Of a stretch of 10,121 bases of DNA, positions 1-6,670 are shown piece by piece. The position numbers and the translations under genes are program-made. The stretch spans positions 1-10,121 of the forward strand of contig JBOFFC010000182.1 in assembly GCA_051648405.1 (NCBI GenBank). Direction: 5' to 3'. A model generated the notes under the pieces. The model saw nothing but the letters and a program-made list of their open reading frames with translations, ran no database searches and was not told where the DNA came from. This DNA is from JBOFFC01 sp051648405. Lineage in GTDB: Bacteria; Planctomycetota; Planctomycetia; Pirellulales; Lacipirellulaceae. Numbering within the stretch: position 1 is the stretch's first letter; each line of letters starts with the position of its first letter.

Positions 1-5
1 GCTTC

Positions 6-31
6 ACTCCGGGCGCTGACGCTTCCGGCTC
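6..31 (-). repeat. REP-like hairpin repeat downstream of the amine oxidase gene
   Basis: Read on the minus strand this is a GAG head, then outer stem CCGG (28-25), a bulged AA (24-23), inner stem GCG (22-20), loop TCAG (19-16), CGC (15-13), CCGG (12-9) and an AGT tail (8-6). The head, tail, side of the bulge and 4-nt loop match the plan of the repeats at 10011-10040 and 10064-10093, although the stem bases differ. It lies about 25 nt past the stop codon of the minus-strand amine oxidase, so it would be at the 3' end of that transcript. It has no T-run and is unlikely to be an intrinsic terminator on its own. Membership of the same family is inferred from the shared structure. Confidence 0.5.
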
Positions 32-55
32 CCGTCTGCGCTTCGGTTGGGGGCA

Positions 56-1354
56 TCAGCTCTTCCCGTCGATGATCCGGCGGCAGGCGCGCGCGGCCGA
101 TTCCAGCGCCCCTTCCATGTAGCCGGTGTAGCCGAGGCTGGCGTGCTCGCCGGCGAAGAGAAGTCGGCCGTGCCCCTCGACGAGCATCGGCCCCAGCTCG
201 GTCGCTTTGCCGATCGAAGCCGCCGAGTAGGCGCCCTCGATGCGCGGCTCGCCGGTCCACTCCTGGCGGCAGTGGGCGCGCCACGCGCGGGTGCGTGTCG
301 TCGGGTCGCGGTCGAGCATCGTCTGGAAGCGGGCGAGCCGCTCGGCCTGGGTGAGCTCGGCGAGCGGCGCCGCGGTAGGGCCGGTCGTGAACCAGGTTAG
401 CGTCGCCGGGCCGAGGCTGGTCCACAGCACCCCCGGGGGTTCGCTCGACAGGGCCGAGGGGCCTCCGGCATCGCCCCACGGTTTGGGACCGAAGTCGAGG
501 ATCGCCTTCGCCCCCGCGCCGATCGACAGCCGCCGCGCGGCCTCGGGGAGCGGCGGATCGATCGCGATCTTCGGCCACTGGCTCACGGGGGTCGCCAGGA
601 TCACCCAGCGACCCGCGAAGCGTCGGCCGTCGTCGGTCGTCACCTCGCCGCCGCGCTGGTCCATGGCGATCGACTTGGCCGCCGCCCCCGTCAGTACCAC
701 GCCGGCCGGGAGTCGCTCGGCGAACCCCCGCGCGAGCTGCTGCACACCCCCGGGGACGACGTACGTCTCGGAGTCCTCCCAGTACGCCTCGACGCCGTGG
801 GCCTTGATCATCGTCAGCATCCCGAGCCAGCTGAGCGTGTCCGGCGCGGCGGCTTCGGAGTGCTCGAACGAGAGCTTCATCGCCCGCTTCGCGCGGTCCG
901 TACCGTCGAGCGCGTCGATCGCCTCGGCGAGCGAGGTCTGGTCGAGCCGCTCGGCGTCGGGGGTCTTCCACGGCTCGCGCGCGTTCACGTCGCGAGCGGC
1001 CTCGTTGATTTGCTCGGTGAGCTCGTCCTCCTCTTCCCACAGCTCGTGGAGATCGTCGCCGCGGAGCACTGCGCCGTCGAGCTCGACCCAGCCGGCGTCC
1101 CCCCCCTCGGGTTCGACGAGCTCGATGCCGAACTCCTCGGCGTAGCCGAGCCAGAAGGGGTGGTTCGAGCCGACGAACTCGGCGCCCAGCTCGGCGACCG
1201 ACCCGGAGACGAAGCCGTCGAGGCTGCGGGTGCGGCCGCCGACCGCGTCACGCGCCTCGAGGAGGACGACCGACTTCCCCTCGCCCGCAAGCCGCCAAGC
1301 GGCCGAGAGCCCGGCGATCCCCGCGCCCACAATCACCGCGTCGTAAGTCGTCAC
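56..1354 (-). CDS. FAD-dependent flavin monoamine oxidase family protein
   Basis: This 432-residue flavoprotein of the amine oxidase (MAO/polyamine oxidase-like) superfamily probably oxidises a primary or secondary amine, with O2 or another acceptor taking the electrons. The substrate cannot be told from sequence. The N-terminus has the Rossmann dinucleotide motif GAGIAG (residues 10-15), the ribose-binding acidic residue in LLEAR (E33) and the GGRTRS motif (39-44) typical of the family. K283 in GAKAIL matches the conserved flavin-proximal lysine position. The C-terminus has the second FAD-contact block, FAGEH (400-404), followed by GYTGYMEGALESA. There is no signal peptide or membrane anchor, so it is probably cytoplasmic. 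The GTG start at 1354 is supported by a strong GGAGGGG Shine-Dalgarno at 1358-1364, and translation opens directly into the FAD motif. It is divergent from uvrC and appears monocistronic. The family call is firm, the specific reaction is not. Confidence 0.9.
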   Translation of the reverse strand: MTTYDAVIVGAGIAGLSAAWRLAGEGKSVVLLEARDAVGGRTRSLDGFVSGSVAELGAEFVGSNHPFWLGYAEEFGIELVEPEGGDAGWVELDGAVLRGDDLHELWEEEDELTEQINEAARDVNAREPWKTPDAERLDQTSLAEAIDALDGTDRAKRAMKLSFEHSEAAAPDTLSWLGMLTMIKAHGVEAYWEDSETYVVPGGVQQLARGFAERLPAGVVLTGAAAKSIAMDQRGGEVTTDDGRRFAGRWVILATPVSQWPKIAIDPPLPEAARRLSIGAGAKAILDFGPKPWGDAGGPSALSSEPPGVLWTSLGPATLTWFTTGPTAAPLAELTQAERLARFQTMLDRDPTTRTRAWRAHCRQEWTGEPRIEGAYSAASIGKATELGPMLVEGHGRLLFAGEHASLGYTGYMEGALESAARACRRIIDGKS

Positions 1355-1357
1355 AGT

Positions 1358-1364
1358 CCCCTCC
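1358..1364 (-). promoter_or_regulatory. Shine-Dalgarno for the amine oxidase GTG start
   Basis: GGAGGGG on the minus strand, with its GGAGG core about 5 nt before the GTG at 1354. It decides the start. It is the clearest ribosome-binding site in the window, while the other minus-strand genes have weak or no Shine-Dalgarno. Confidence 0.75.
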
Positions 1365-1393
1365 GATTAGCTTGGCGCCGAGCGTTCACCTCC

Positions 1394-1402
1394 AGGATAG
1401 CA
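1394..1402 (-). promoter_or_regulatory. Candidate extended -10 promoter for the amine oxidase gene
   Basis: On the minus strand TGC-TATCCT resembles an extended -10 (TGn followed by 4 of 6 matches to TATAAT). It would give a leader of about 30 nt before the GTG at 1354. I see no -35 hexamer at 16-18 nt. The rest of the divergent region 1355-1524 shows no convincing operator or second promoter, so this is a weak call. Confidence 0.25.
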
Positions 1403-1524
1403 GGATTGGTCGAGCAACTCGGGACCCGCGCTTGTTCGCGCCCGCCGCCGCCCTGTTGATCCTGTCAGGCTTCTCTGACGCCGGGTGGGCCCCTACGCTT
1501 GGGTTGGAAGGAAACGCGGCGACA

Positions 1525-2925
1525 ATGGCGGACGACAGCACCCCGATCACGATCGAATCAACCCCCGCCGGGGACGACGGGTCCGCGCCCCCCGAGCTCC
1601 CGAAGACGCAGGCCGAGTTCTTCGCCCGCGCGGCGGAGAAGGTCCGCGCCAAGTTCCCGGCGACCCCCGGCGTCTACCTGTTCCAGGACAAGCAGGGGCG
1701 GGTCCTGTACATCGGCAAGGCGAAGAACCTCAAGGCCCGGGCCGGCAGCTACTTCCTCAAAGCGGCCGCCGACGACCACCGCACCGCGCAGCTGGTCGCC
1801 GAGGCGCACGACATCGACTTCCTGCCGGCCGACAGCGAAGTCGATGCGCTGCTGATGGAGGCCCGGCTGGTCAAGGACATCCAGCCGCAGTTCAACCGCG
1901 AGCTGCGCGACGACAAGACGTTTCCCTACTTGCAGATCACGACGCACGAGGACTTCCCGCGGGTCGAGATCACGCGCACGCCCCGTGCGTCGGCCGCGAA
2001 GCTCTTCGGGCCGTTCACGAACGTCAGCGCACTGCGCGGCGCACTGCAGGTCCTGCAACGGGTGTTCAAGTTCCGCACCTGCTCGCTCGACATCGATGAG
2101 GGGGACGAGCGCTGGCGGTGGTTCCGGCCCTGCTTGTTGGCGTCGATCGACCAGTGCACGGCGCCCTGCAACCTGCGGGTGTCGAAGGAGGACTACCGCA
2201 AGCAGATGGGGCGGCTGCGGACGTTCCTCGAAGGGGGCCAGCGGCGGCTGCTCGAGGAGATGACCGCCGAGATGGAGGCCGCCTCGAAGGAGCTGCGGTT
2301 CGAGAAGGCGGCCCGGCTGCGCGACGAGATCCGCTTGCTCGAGCGGCTCGACGAACGGGGGGAGCTCGAAGAGAACGCCCAGCCCGAGGTGTTCTACGTC
2401 GATCCGAAGAAGGGTCTCGCCGGCCTGCAGAAGGTGCTCGGCCTCGCGAAGCAACCGCGGGTGATCGAGGGGGTCGATATCGCCCACCTCGCCGGCAGCG
2501 AGACGGTCGCTTCGCTGGTGCAGTTCCTCGACGGCCTGCCGTTTAAGCCGGGGTACCGGCGTTTCCGCATCCGCGAGGTGGACGGGATCGACGACTTCGC
2601 GAGTATCCGCGAGGTGGTCGCGCGGCGTTTCCAGCGGCTCGAGGCGGCCGGCGAAGCGTTCCCCGACATCCTGCTGATCGACGGCGGGAAGGGGCAGCTC
2701 GCCAAGGGGATGGAGGCGTTCCGCGTGCTGGGGATCGAGCCGCCGACGGTGATCTCGCTCGCCAAGAAGGAGGAGCTGATCTACGTCCCCGGCCAGAGCG
2801 AGCCGCTGCGGCTCAGCCGGCACGCGTTCGCGCTGCGGCTGCTGCAGTACGTCCGGGACGAGTCGCACCGCTTCGCCCAGCACTACCACCACTTGCTGCG
2901 TACGAAACGCACGCTCGGCGAGTAA
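1525..2925 (+). CDS. uvrC: UvrC, excinuclease ABC subunit C, compact form without HhH domain
   Basis: UvrC is the nuclease of nucleotide excision repair. It joins the UvrB-DNA pre-incision complex and cuts 3' and then 5' of the lesion. This protein has 466 residues, against about 600 in typical UvrC. Domains in order: GIY-YIG nuclease (about 45-130; GVYLF 49-53, LYIGKA 61-66, glutamate E112 in LLMEA); four cysteines C186, C203, C211 and C215, which match the known UvrC iron-sulphur cluster ligands; UVR (UvrB-binding) motif about 237-272; RNase H-like nuclease about 313-460, with D318 (GVDIAH), D386 (LIDGGKGQ) and H448 (RDESHRFA) all present. The chain ends at TLGE just past this domain, so the C-terminal helix-hairpin-helix pair is absent. 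Only about 46 residues separate the UVR motif from D318, where E. coli has about 160. The ATG at 1525 is chosen because AAGGA lies at 1508-1512; the frame runs open back to a TTG at 1372, but that stretch resembles no UvrC. Confidence 0.93.
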   Translation: MADDSTPITIESTPAGDDGSAPPELPKTQAEFFARAAEKVRAKFPATPGVYLFQDKQGRVLYIGKAKNLKARAGSYFLKAAADDHRTAQLVAEAHDIDFLPADSEVDALLMEARLVKDIQPQFNRELRDDKTFPYLQITTHEDFPRVEITRTPRASAAKLFGPFTNVSALRGALQVLQRVFKFRTCSLDIDEGDERWRWFRPCLLASIDQCTAPCNLRVSKEDYRKQMGRLRTFLEGGQRRLLEEMTAEMEAASKELRFEKAARLRDEIRLLERLDERGELEENAQPEVFYVDPKKGLAGLQKVLGLAKQPRVIEGVDIAHLAGSETVASLVQFLDGLPFKPGYRRFRIREVDGIDDFASIREVVARRFQRLEAAGEAFPDILLIDGGKGQLAKGMEAFRVLGIEPPTVISLAKKEELIYVPGQSEPLRLSRHAFALRLLQYVRDESHRFAQHYHHLLRTKRTLGE

Positions 2926-2968
2926 CGGCTTCGAGCGTCGCCGCGCGTGCTCCCGATCGAAACGCGTG
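2926..2968. other. Short convergent gap between uvrC and the HTTM gene
   Basis: These 43 bp separate two converging stop codons. The octamer CGCGTGCT occurs at 2944-2951 and again at 2963-2970. I see no T-tailed hairpin, so there is no intrinsic terminator for either gene. Transcripts may overlap or end by Rho-type termination. Confidence 0.4.
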
Positions 2969-5065
2969 CTACCGCGCCGCGGTCGCCGCGCCTTGGACTT
3001 CGGCCCCATCGACGTCGGCGAAGGGGACGTCCATCAGCGGCGCGCGCGCGCTCGGCGCCGTGGGGCGCGCGGGGCCCGTCAGCTCGTAGGTCGCCAGGGC
3101 GACTCGGATCGTGGCGACCCCGCCTGCTGGGAGCGCCCCCGCCTCGCGCCAGACGTCGGCGAACCGCGTGAGGACCTTGCGGCATACCTCCTCGTTGAGC
3201 GGTTTGGCGACGAACCGCCGCATCGACTCGACGTACCGCGCGTCTCCCAGCGCGTCGCGGATCGGGTCGTCGTCGAGCACGGTCGCTTCGCCCGCGGCGG
3301 TGAGCGCCTCGAACTCGGGCCACACCACGCGGCGCGTCTCGATCTGGTCGAACAGCGGGTAGCACGCGATCGGCCACGCTTTGTGGATCCGCGCTGCGCC
3401 CAACAGGCACTGCCCGGCGAGGAGCGTCCCCGCGACGATCGCCAGCGGCTTCCACGACCAGCGTGGCGCGCCGGCGAGGGGTAGGCTTTCTCCCTTCGGG
3501 GCCACCGGCACACGGCACGCGCGGCTGTCGGCGACCTTGCGGTAGACCAGCCGCCCGATCGCCGTGACGGGCCACAGCCCGAGGATCGGCACGAGCGGCC
3601 AGAGCATCGGCACGCGCCACGCAAGCGCTTGGTAAGCCCCGTACCCGCGCGCGAACTCCCACTCGCGTGCTTCCCCCGGTCGCCAGGCAGCGTGCATGTC
3701 GGTCATCAGGTCGTCGTCGCTCAACCAGTCGAGGTCCTCGCGCTCGACGGCTGCACGATCGAGCGCGTTGACGGGGCGCAAGGCGCCAAACCAATCGAGG
3801 GCGCCGAGCACCCCCAGCGTCCGCCGGCAGAGGCCGCAGTTGCCGTCGTAGAGGACCCGCATCGGCTCGCCGAACAGGGTCTTGCCAACCCACGCGAACA
3901 CCCGTCGCCAATCGACGAACGTCACGTACATCACCTGCAGCGTGACGAAGCTGATGTTCATCAGCAGGTTCGTCAGGTTGTGGAACAGAAGACCCATCGC
4001 GCCCCAGGCGGCGCGCGTCGGACGCCACAGCAGCGCGAGCGGAAAGAACAGCTCGAAGACCACCGCAAACAGGGCCCCCATCGGCCCCGACAACGGCAGC
4101 TCGTGCAGCGGGATCGGGGGCGTGTAGTGCTCGAGCTCGAACCACTTCTGCAGCATGTGGTTCTCGAGGTTGCCGCTGAAGACCCATTGCGGGCCGTTCG
4201 AGGCGACTTTCCAGAACCCCGGGAAGAAGTAGGCCGTCACCAAGACCAGCATCGCGACCCGGATCGGCATGCCGTAGCGGACCGCTGGTCGTGGTGGGGC
4301 CACCAGTCCGCGGTCGGCGCGGCCGATCGCGCGGAACAGCGAATCGATCGACAGCGCGTCGCCGCATCGCGAAAGGGCGAGCACAAGCCCGATCAGCAGC
4401 ACGTGGTGCAGGTGGTTCACCTTCCCCGAGAGCTGCGGGATGCCAATCAGGTAGTAACCCAGCAGCACGCTCACGAGCGCGCTGCTGCGGGTCAACAGGC
4501 CGACGATCGCCATCACGCTCGTCACCATCGCGACGACGAGGAGCGGCGACGCGACCTCGACCGAGATCGGCAGGAACTTGTAGAACAGCCCCGCGAGCGC
4601 CGGCCACTGAAACAACTCGCGCGGCCATGCGGCGTAGGTGAGGATCGGTTCGGTCCGCAGCAGGTACAGCAGCATCCCGAAGGCCGCGATCCGCAGGACC
4701 GCGAGGTTCGTCGGCGACGACGAGGCGAAGAGGAACTTCCGCACACGCCACCGCGCGCCCGGAAAGGCGACCAGTACCGCCGCGGCGCCGAAGAACAGGG
4801 TCGCCAGGGCCGAGCCCTTCACGGCGTAGCCCTCGCCCCACGCGACGTACCACTGCCGGCTCGCGTCGAGCCCCTTGCCCATCCTGCCGGCGGCATGGTC
4901 CTTGATCTTCTCGTTCAGCCAGCCGCTCGACGACTTGCCGTCGTAGGCGGCGCCCAGCAGCGGTGGCAGCACGACACGGCTCCCCACGGCGATCGCCAAC
5001 CAGGCGAGCAGCAGCAGCAGCGCGAGGATGCCCCGCTTCCCTGCGGCGGAGCGAATGGCCGGCAT
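2969..5065 (-). CDS. HTTM-domain membrane protein fused to a DCC (DUF393) thiol-disulfide domain
   Basis: This 698-residue multi-pass membrane protein has an N-terminal region like the HTTM (vitamin K-dependent gamma-carboxylase-like) family. Residues 12-34 form a first membrane helix. A loop of about 50 residues follows, and then many hydrophobic segments from about 86 to 385. Family-like patterns include WPRELFQW (147-154), VNHLHHVLL (216-224), FPGFWKV (281-287) and FHNLTNLLMNISF (361-373). Residues about 403-520 form a DCC/DUF393 domain with the signature LYDGNCGLC (redox pair C410 and C413) and the later GYGAYQAL. A further hydrophobic segment (about 539-555) leads to a soluble C-terminal part of about 140 residues that I do not recognise. 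HTTM function in bacteria is poorly defined, and a carboxylase or disulfide activity here is only a family-level suggestion. The ATG at 5065 directly precedes the hydrophobic helix, but no Shine-Dalgarno is visible. It stands alone, separated from the gene upstream by a terminator-like element. Confidence 0.85.
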   Translation of the reverse strand: MPAIRSAAGKRGILALLLLLAWLAIAVGSRVVLPPLLGAAYDGKSSSGWLNEKIKDHAAGRMGKGLDASRQWYVAWGEGYAVKGSALATLFFGAAAVLVAFPGARWRVRKFLFASSSPTNLAVLRIAAFGMLLYLLRTEPILTYAAWPRELFQWPALAGLFYKFLPISVEVASPLLVVAMVTSVMAIVGLLTRSSALVSVLLGYYLIGIPQLSGKVNHLHHVLLIGLVLALSRCGDALSIDSLFRAIGRADRGLVAPPRPAVRYGMPIRVAMLVLVTAYFFPGFWKVASNGPQWVFSGNLENHMLQKWFELEHYTPPIPLHELPLSGPMGALFAVVFELFFPLALLWRPTRAAWGAMGLLFHNLTNLLMNISFVTLQVMYVTFVDWRRVFAWVGKTLFGEPMRVLYDGNCGLCRRTLGVLGALDWFGALRPVNALDRAAVEREDLDWLSDDDLMTDMHAAWRPGEAREWEFARGYGAYQALAWRVPMLWPLVPILGLWPVTAIGRLVYRKVADSRACRVPVAPKGESLPLAGAPRWSWKPLAIVAGTLLAGQCLLGAARIHKAWPIACYPLFDQIETRRVVWPEFEALTAAGEATVLDDDPIRDALGDARYVESMRRFVAKPLNEEVCRKVLTRFADVWREAGALPAGGVATIRVALATYELTGPARPTAPSARAPLMDVPFADVDGAEVQGAATAAR

Positions 5066-5237
5066 GGCGAGGTCGAGCTTCGGAGGGCGGGCGAAGGGGG
5101 CGCCTTCATCCTAGTCACCCCCCGCGACGCGCTCCAACGGCGTCAAACCGGAGGCCTGCTAGCGGAGCACCGCACCAGCCGTCACGCCGATCGACCGCAC
5201 TCCGGGAGGCGTGCTTCGTTCGGCGGAGTGGTCGCCC
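5066..5237. other. Non-coding leader region of the HTTM gene, rich in inverted repeats
   Basis: This stretch has no supportable gene. It must hold the promoter of the HTTM gene, but I see no good -35/-10 pair. It contains a hairpin at 5192-5234 and an outer inverted repeat of 10-11 bp at 5152-5162 and 5237-5246. CACGCC (5183-5188) can also pair with GGCGTG (5208-5213), which would compete with the 5192-5234 hairpin. Confidence 0.5.
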
Positions 5238-5246
5238 TAGCAGCCT
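5152..5246. repeat. Inverted repeat pair enclosing a bulged hairpin
   Basis: AGGCCTGCTAG at 5152-5162 matches the reverse complement of 5237-5246 (AGGCTGCTAG) with a single 1-nt indel. Inside it, 5192-5204 pairs with 5224-5234 over 11 bp with a 2-nt GC bulge (5197-5198) and a 19-nt apical loop. The right arm overlaps the left end of the MITE-like element, so the two may be parts of one larger or nested insertion. Function is unknown. Confidence 0.4.
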
Positions 5247-5394
5247 GTTGATTTTTCGACGGGCTGCGTCGTCGCAGGGAGGGGACGTCGAAACCGTGGC
5301 GCTTTCGCCGCGGTTTCGCGAGCCGCGAGCGGCTCGGCCGTGAGCTGGGCGAGGTTGAAAAACGCCACGACGGCGTTTTTCAACAGGCAGTTAG
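5237..5394. mobile_element. MITE-like non-autonomous element with terminal inverted repeats
   Basis: The terminal inverted repeats are CAGCCTGTTGA (5241-5251) and, reverse-complemented, CTGCCTGTTGA (5380-5390), 10 of 11 identical. They are flanked by CTAG (5237-5240) and TTAG (5391-5394). Both fit a YTAR-type 4-bp target duplication, but they differ at one base. The interior carries no ORF and holds four successive hairpins: 5264-5277 (5 bp), 5289-5318 (13 pairs, one a T-G wobble), 5319-5336 (7 bp) and 5354-5384 (13 bp). Small size, terminal repeats, no coding capacity and dense structure fit a MITE mobilised in trans. Which IS family it derives from is not determined; the CCTGTTGA end and YTAR flanks would suit an IS5-like parent. 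Its right end falls exactly on the stop codon of the parvulin-like gene. Confidence 0.55.
5354..5384 (-). terminator. Terminator-like stem-loop after the parvulin-like gene
   Basis: A perfect 13-bp stem (5354-5366 with 5372-5384) closes a 5-nt loop (5367-5371). On the minus strand the GC-rich inner part ACGCC/GGCGT is followed by TTTTT, and an AAAAA run precedes it. The shape is therefore that of an intrinsic terminator and would work in both directions. It starts 6 nt after the stop codon of the parvulin-like gene and would end the mfd/parvulin transcript before the HTTM gene. The T-run is only five long and lies inside the stem. Confidence 0.5.
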
Positions 5395-6596
5395 TAGGGG
5401 CTGGCCGGCTTGTCGGCCGCGGCGGTTCGGGCCGTGTTGACGTCCCCCGTGAAGGCGGTCCACACCATCGCCCCGTCTTTGAGCCGGGAGACGCGCTTCT
5501 GGACGGCGTCGTTGAAGCGCTCGTTCTTGATTGTTTCGCCGATCTTCGCCTGCACGGCACGGAACTCCTTGACCCCCGCCTCTTCGCGGGCGACGACACG
5601 CACCAGGTGGAACCCGGTCGGACCGGTGACGATCGGGCTCATCTGGCCGATCGGCAGCTCGAACAGCAGGCGATCGACCTCCTCGGCCGCGAGCGCCCCC
5701 TTGGTCGTCCAGTCGTAGAGGCCCCCCTGTGGGGCGTTGAACCCTTGCGACGAACGCTTGGCGACTTCGCCGAACGCAGGGGCTTCGGCCGGCAAGGCCG
5801 CCGCGACTTGGTGGGCCGCGTTCCCCATCAGGGCGATCGCCCGGTACGCCTCGGCCTGAGACGCGTAGCGGTCGAAGCGGGCGACGAGCTCCTCCCACTT
5901 GGCGCGGGCCGGGAACTCGTACTTCGAGTGGTTGGTGTGGTAGTAGGCGAGCATCTCTTCGTGCGTCACCTCTTTGTTGTACTTCACCGTCTCGGTGAGC
6001 CAGCTCCGCGCGATCATCTTGTTGTAGAAGTCCTGGCGACGCTCTTCGAGCGTTGTGCCGAGGGCGAAGAGCTTCTCGTTGACTTCCGCCTCGTCCTTCG
6101 CGCCGAGCTGCTCGCGGAGCTTCGGCAGCTCGCGCTTGTCGAACTCGACGGAGAGGCTCTCGTGGATCTTCTCGAGGTTCGCCTGCGGCGATTTCGCGCG
6201 GAAGTCGGCGTAGAACAGCGCCATGTCGAGGCGGCTGAAGACCAGTTGCTGGACGAGTTGCCGCTTGGCGGCCACGAGGACCTGCGGCGGGGCGGCGGCG
6301 CGTTGCTCTTCGGGGATCTTCGCGAGCCGCTGCCGCAGCATCAGCTCGGCCTCCCAAAGGATGTCGCGGGCGACGATCACCTCGCCGTTGACGCGCGCGA
6401 GGACCTCGCACTCGTTCATCGGCTGGGGGGTCTTGGCGTCGGGGACGCCGGTCGCCTCGGCGAGCACGCCGCGGGCGAAGCCCGACTGCGCTCCCCGCGG
6501 GGGCGCCAGCGGCTGCGCCGATCCGAGGACTCCCAGCAGCGCGACTCCCAGCGCGGCGCAGACCCGGCAGAGGCGGCGTTGGAAGGCGCGAGGCAA
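5391..6596 (-). CDS. Secreted parvulin-like (PpiC/SurA-type) peptidylprolyl isomerase family protein
   Basis: This 401-residue exported protein resembles SurA/PpiC-type folding factors. It begins with a basic stretch and hydrophobic core (residues 7-27) ending GSAQP, a probable Sec signal peptide with no lipobox cysteine. A long helical region (about 65-225) resembles the SurA-type N-terminal chaperone part. Residues about 230-340 resemble a parvulin domain: FGEVAKRSSQGFNAPQGGLYDW, then LLFELPIGQMSPIV and GFHLVRV. The second parvulin histidine is kept (H330). The first, normally in an (A/V)xHIL motif, is replaced (RAKWEELV), and the usual S-D-D-P stretch reads SSQGF. Isomerase activity may therefore be weak or absent and the role mainly that of a chaperone. 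An in-frame stop at 6606-6608 leaves the TTG at 6596 as the first possible start, preceded by only a weak GAAG. It lies 74 bp after mfd and is probably co-transcribed. Confidence 0.85.
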   Translation of the reverse strand: MPRAFQRRLCRVCAALGVALLGVLGSAQPLAPPRGAQSGFARGVLAEATGVPDAKTPQPMNECEVLARVNGEVIVARDILWEAELMLRQRLAKIPEEQRAAAPPQVLVAAKRQLVQQLVFSRLDMALFYADFRAKSPQANLEKIHESLSVEFDKRELPKLREQLGAKDEAEVNEKLFALGTTLEERRQDFYNKMIARSWLTETVKYNKEVTHEEMLAYYHTNHSKYEFPARAKWEELVARFDRYASQAEAYRAIALMGNAAHQVAAALPAEAPAFGEVAKRSSQGFNAPQGGLYDWTTKGALAAEEVDRLLFELPIGQMSPIVTGPTGFHLVRVVAREEAGVKEFRAVQAKIGETIKNERFNDAVQKRVSRLKDGAMVWTAFTGDVNTARTAAADKPASPY

Positions 6597-6670
6597 GGGG
6601 GCTCTTCACGGCTGGAGCGGCACGACGCGCGCGGCAACGCGGCCCCGGCGGCAGCCGAGGGCGGCGGAGT
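6597..6670 (-). other. Intercistronic spacer between mfd and the parvulin-like gene
   Basis: This 74-bp GC-rich spacer has no T-tailed hairpin and no recognisable promoter, which supports read-through from mfd into the parvulin-like gene. Confidence 0.4.

Noticed and set aside
1372..1524. A longer UvrC starting at the TTG at 1372
   Set aside because: The extra 51 residues cross the divergent intergenic region and have no UvrC similarity, and the ATG at 1525 has AAGGA upstream.
2944..2970. The repeated octamer CGCGTGCT as a terminator or site
   Set aside because: It is a short direct repeat in GC-rich sequence without a T-tail or usable stem, and chance is a sufficient explanation.
1558..3009. 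A 483-codon minus-strand open frame opposite uvrC
   Set aside because: It is a shadow of uvrC, whose plus-strand frame has full family motifs.
3629..5251. A 540-codon plus-strand open frame opposite the HTTM gene
   Set aside because: It is a shadow frame. Its product is a string of R, Q, H and E without domains, while the minus-strand frame has clear membrane segments and a DCC motif.
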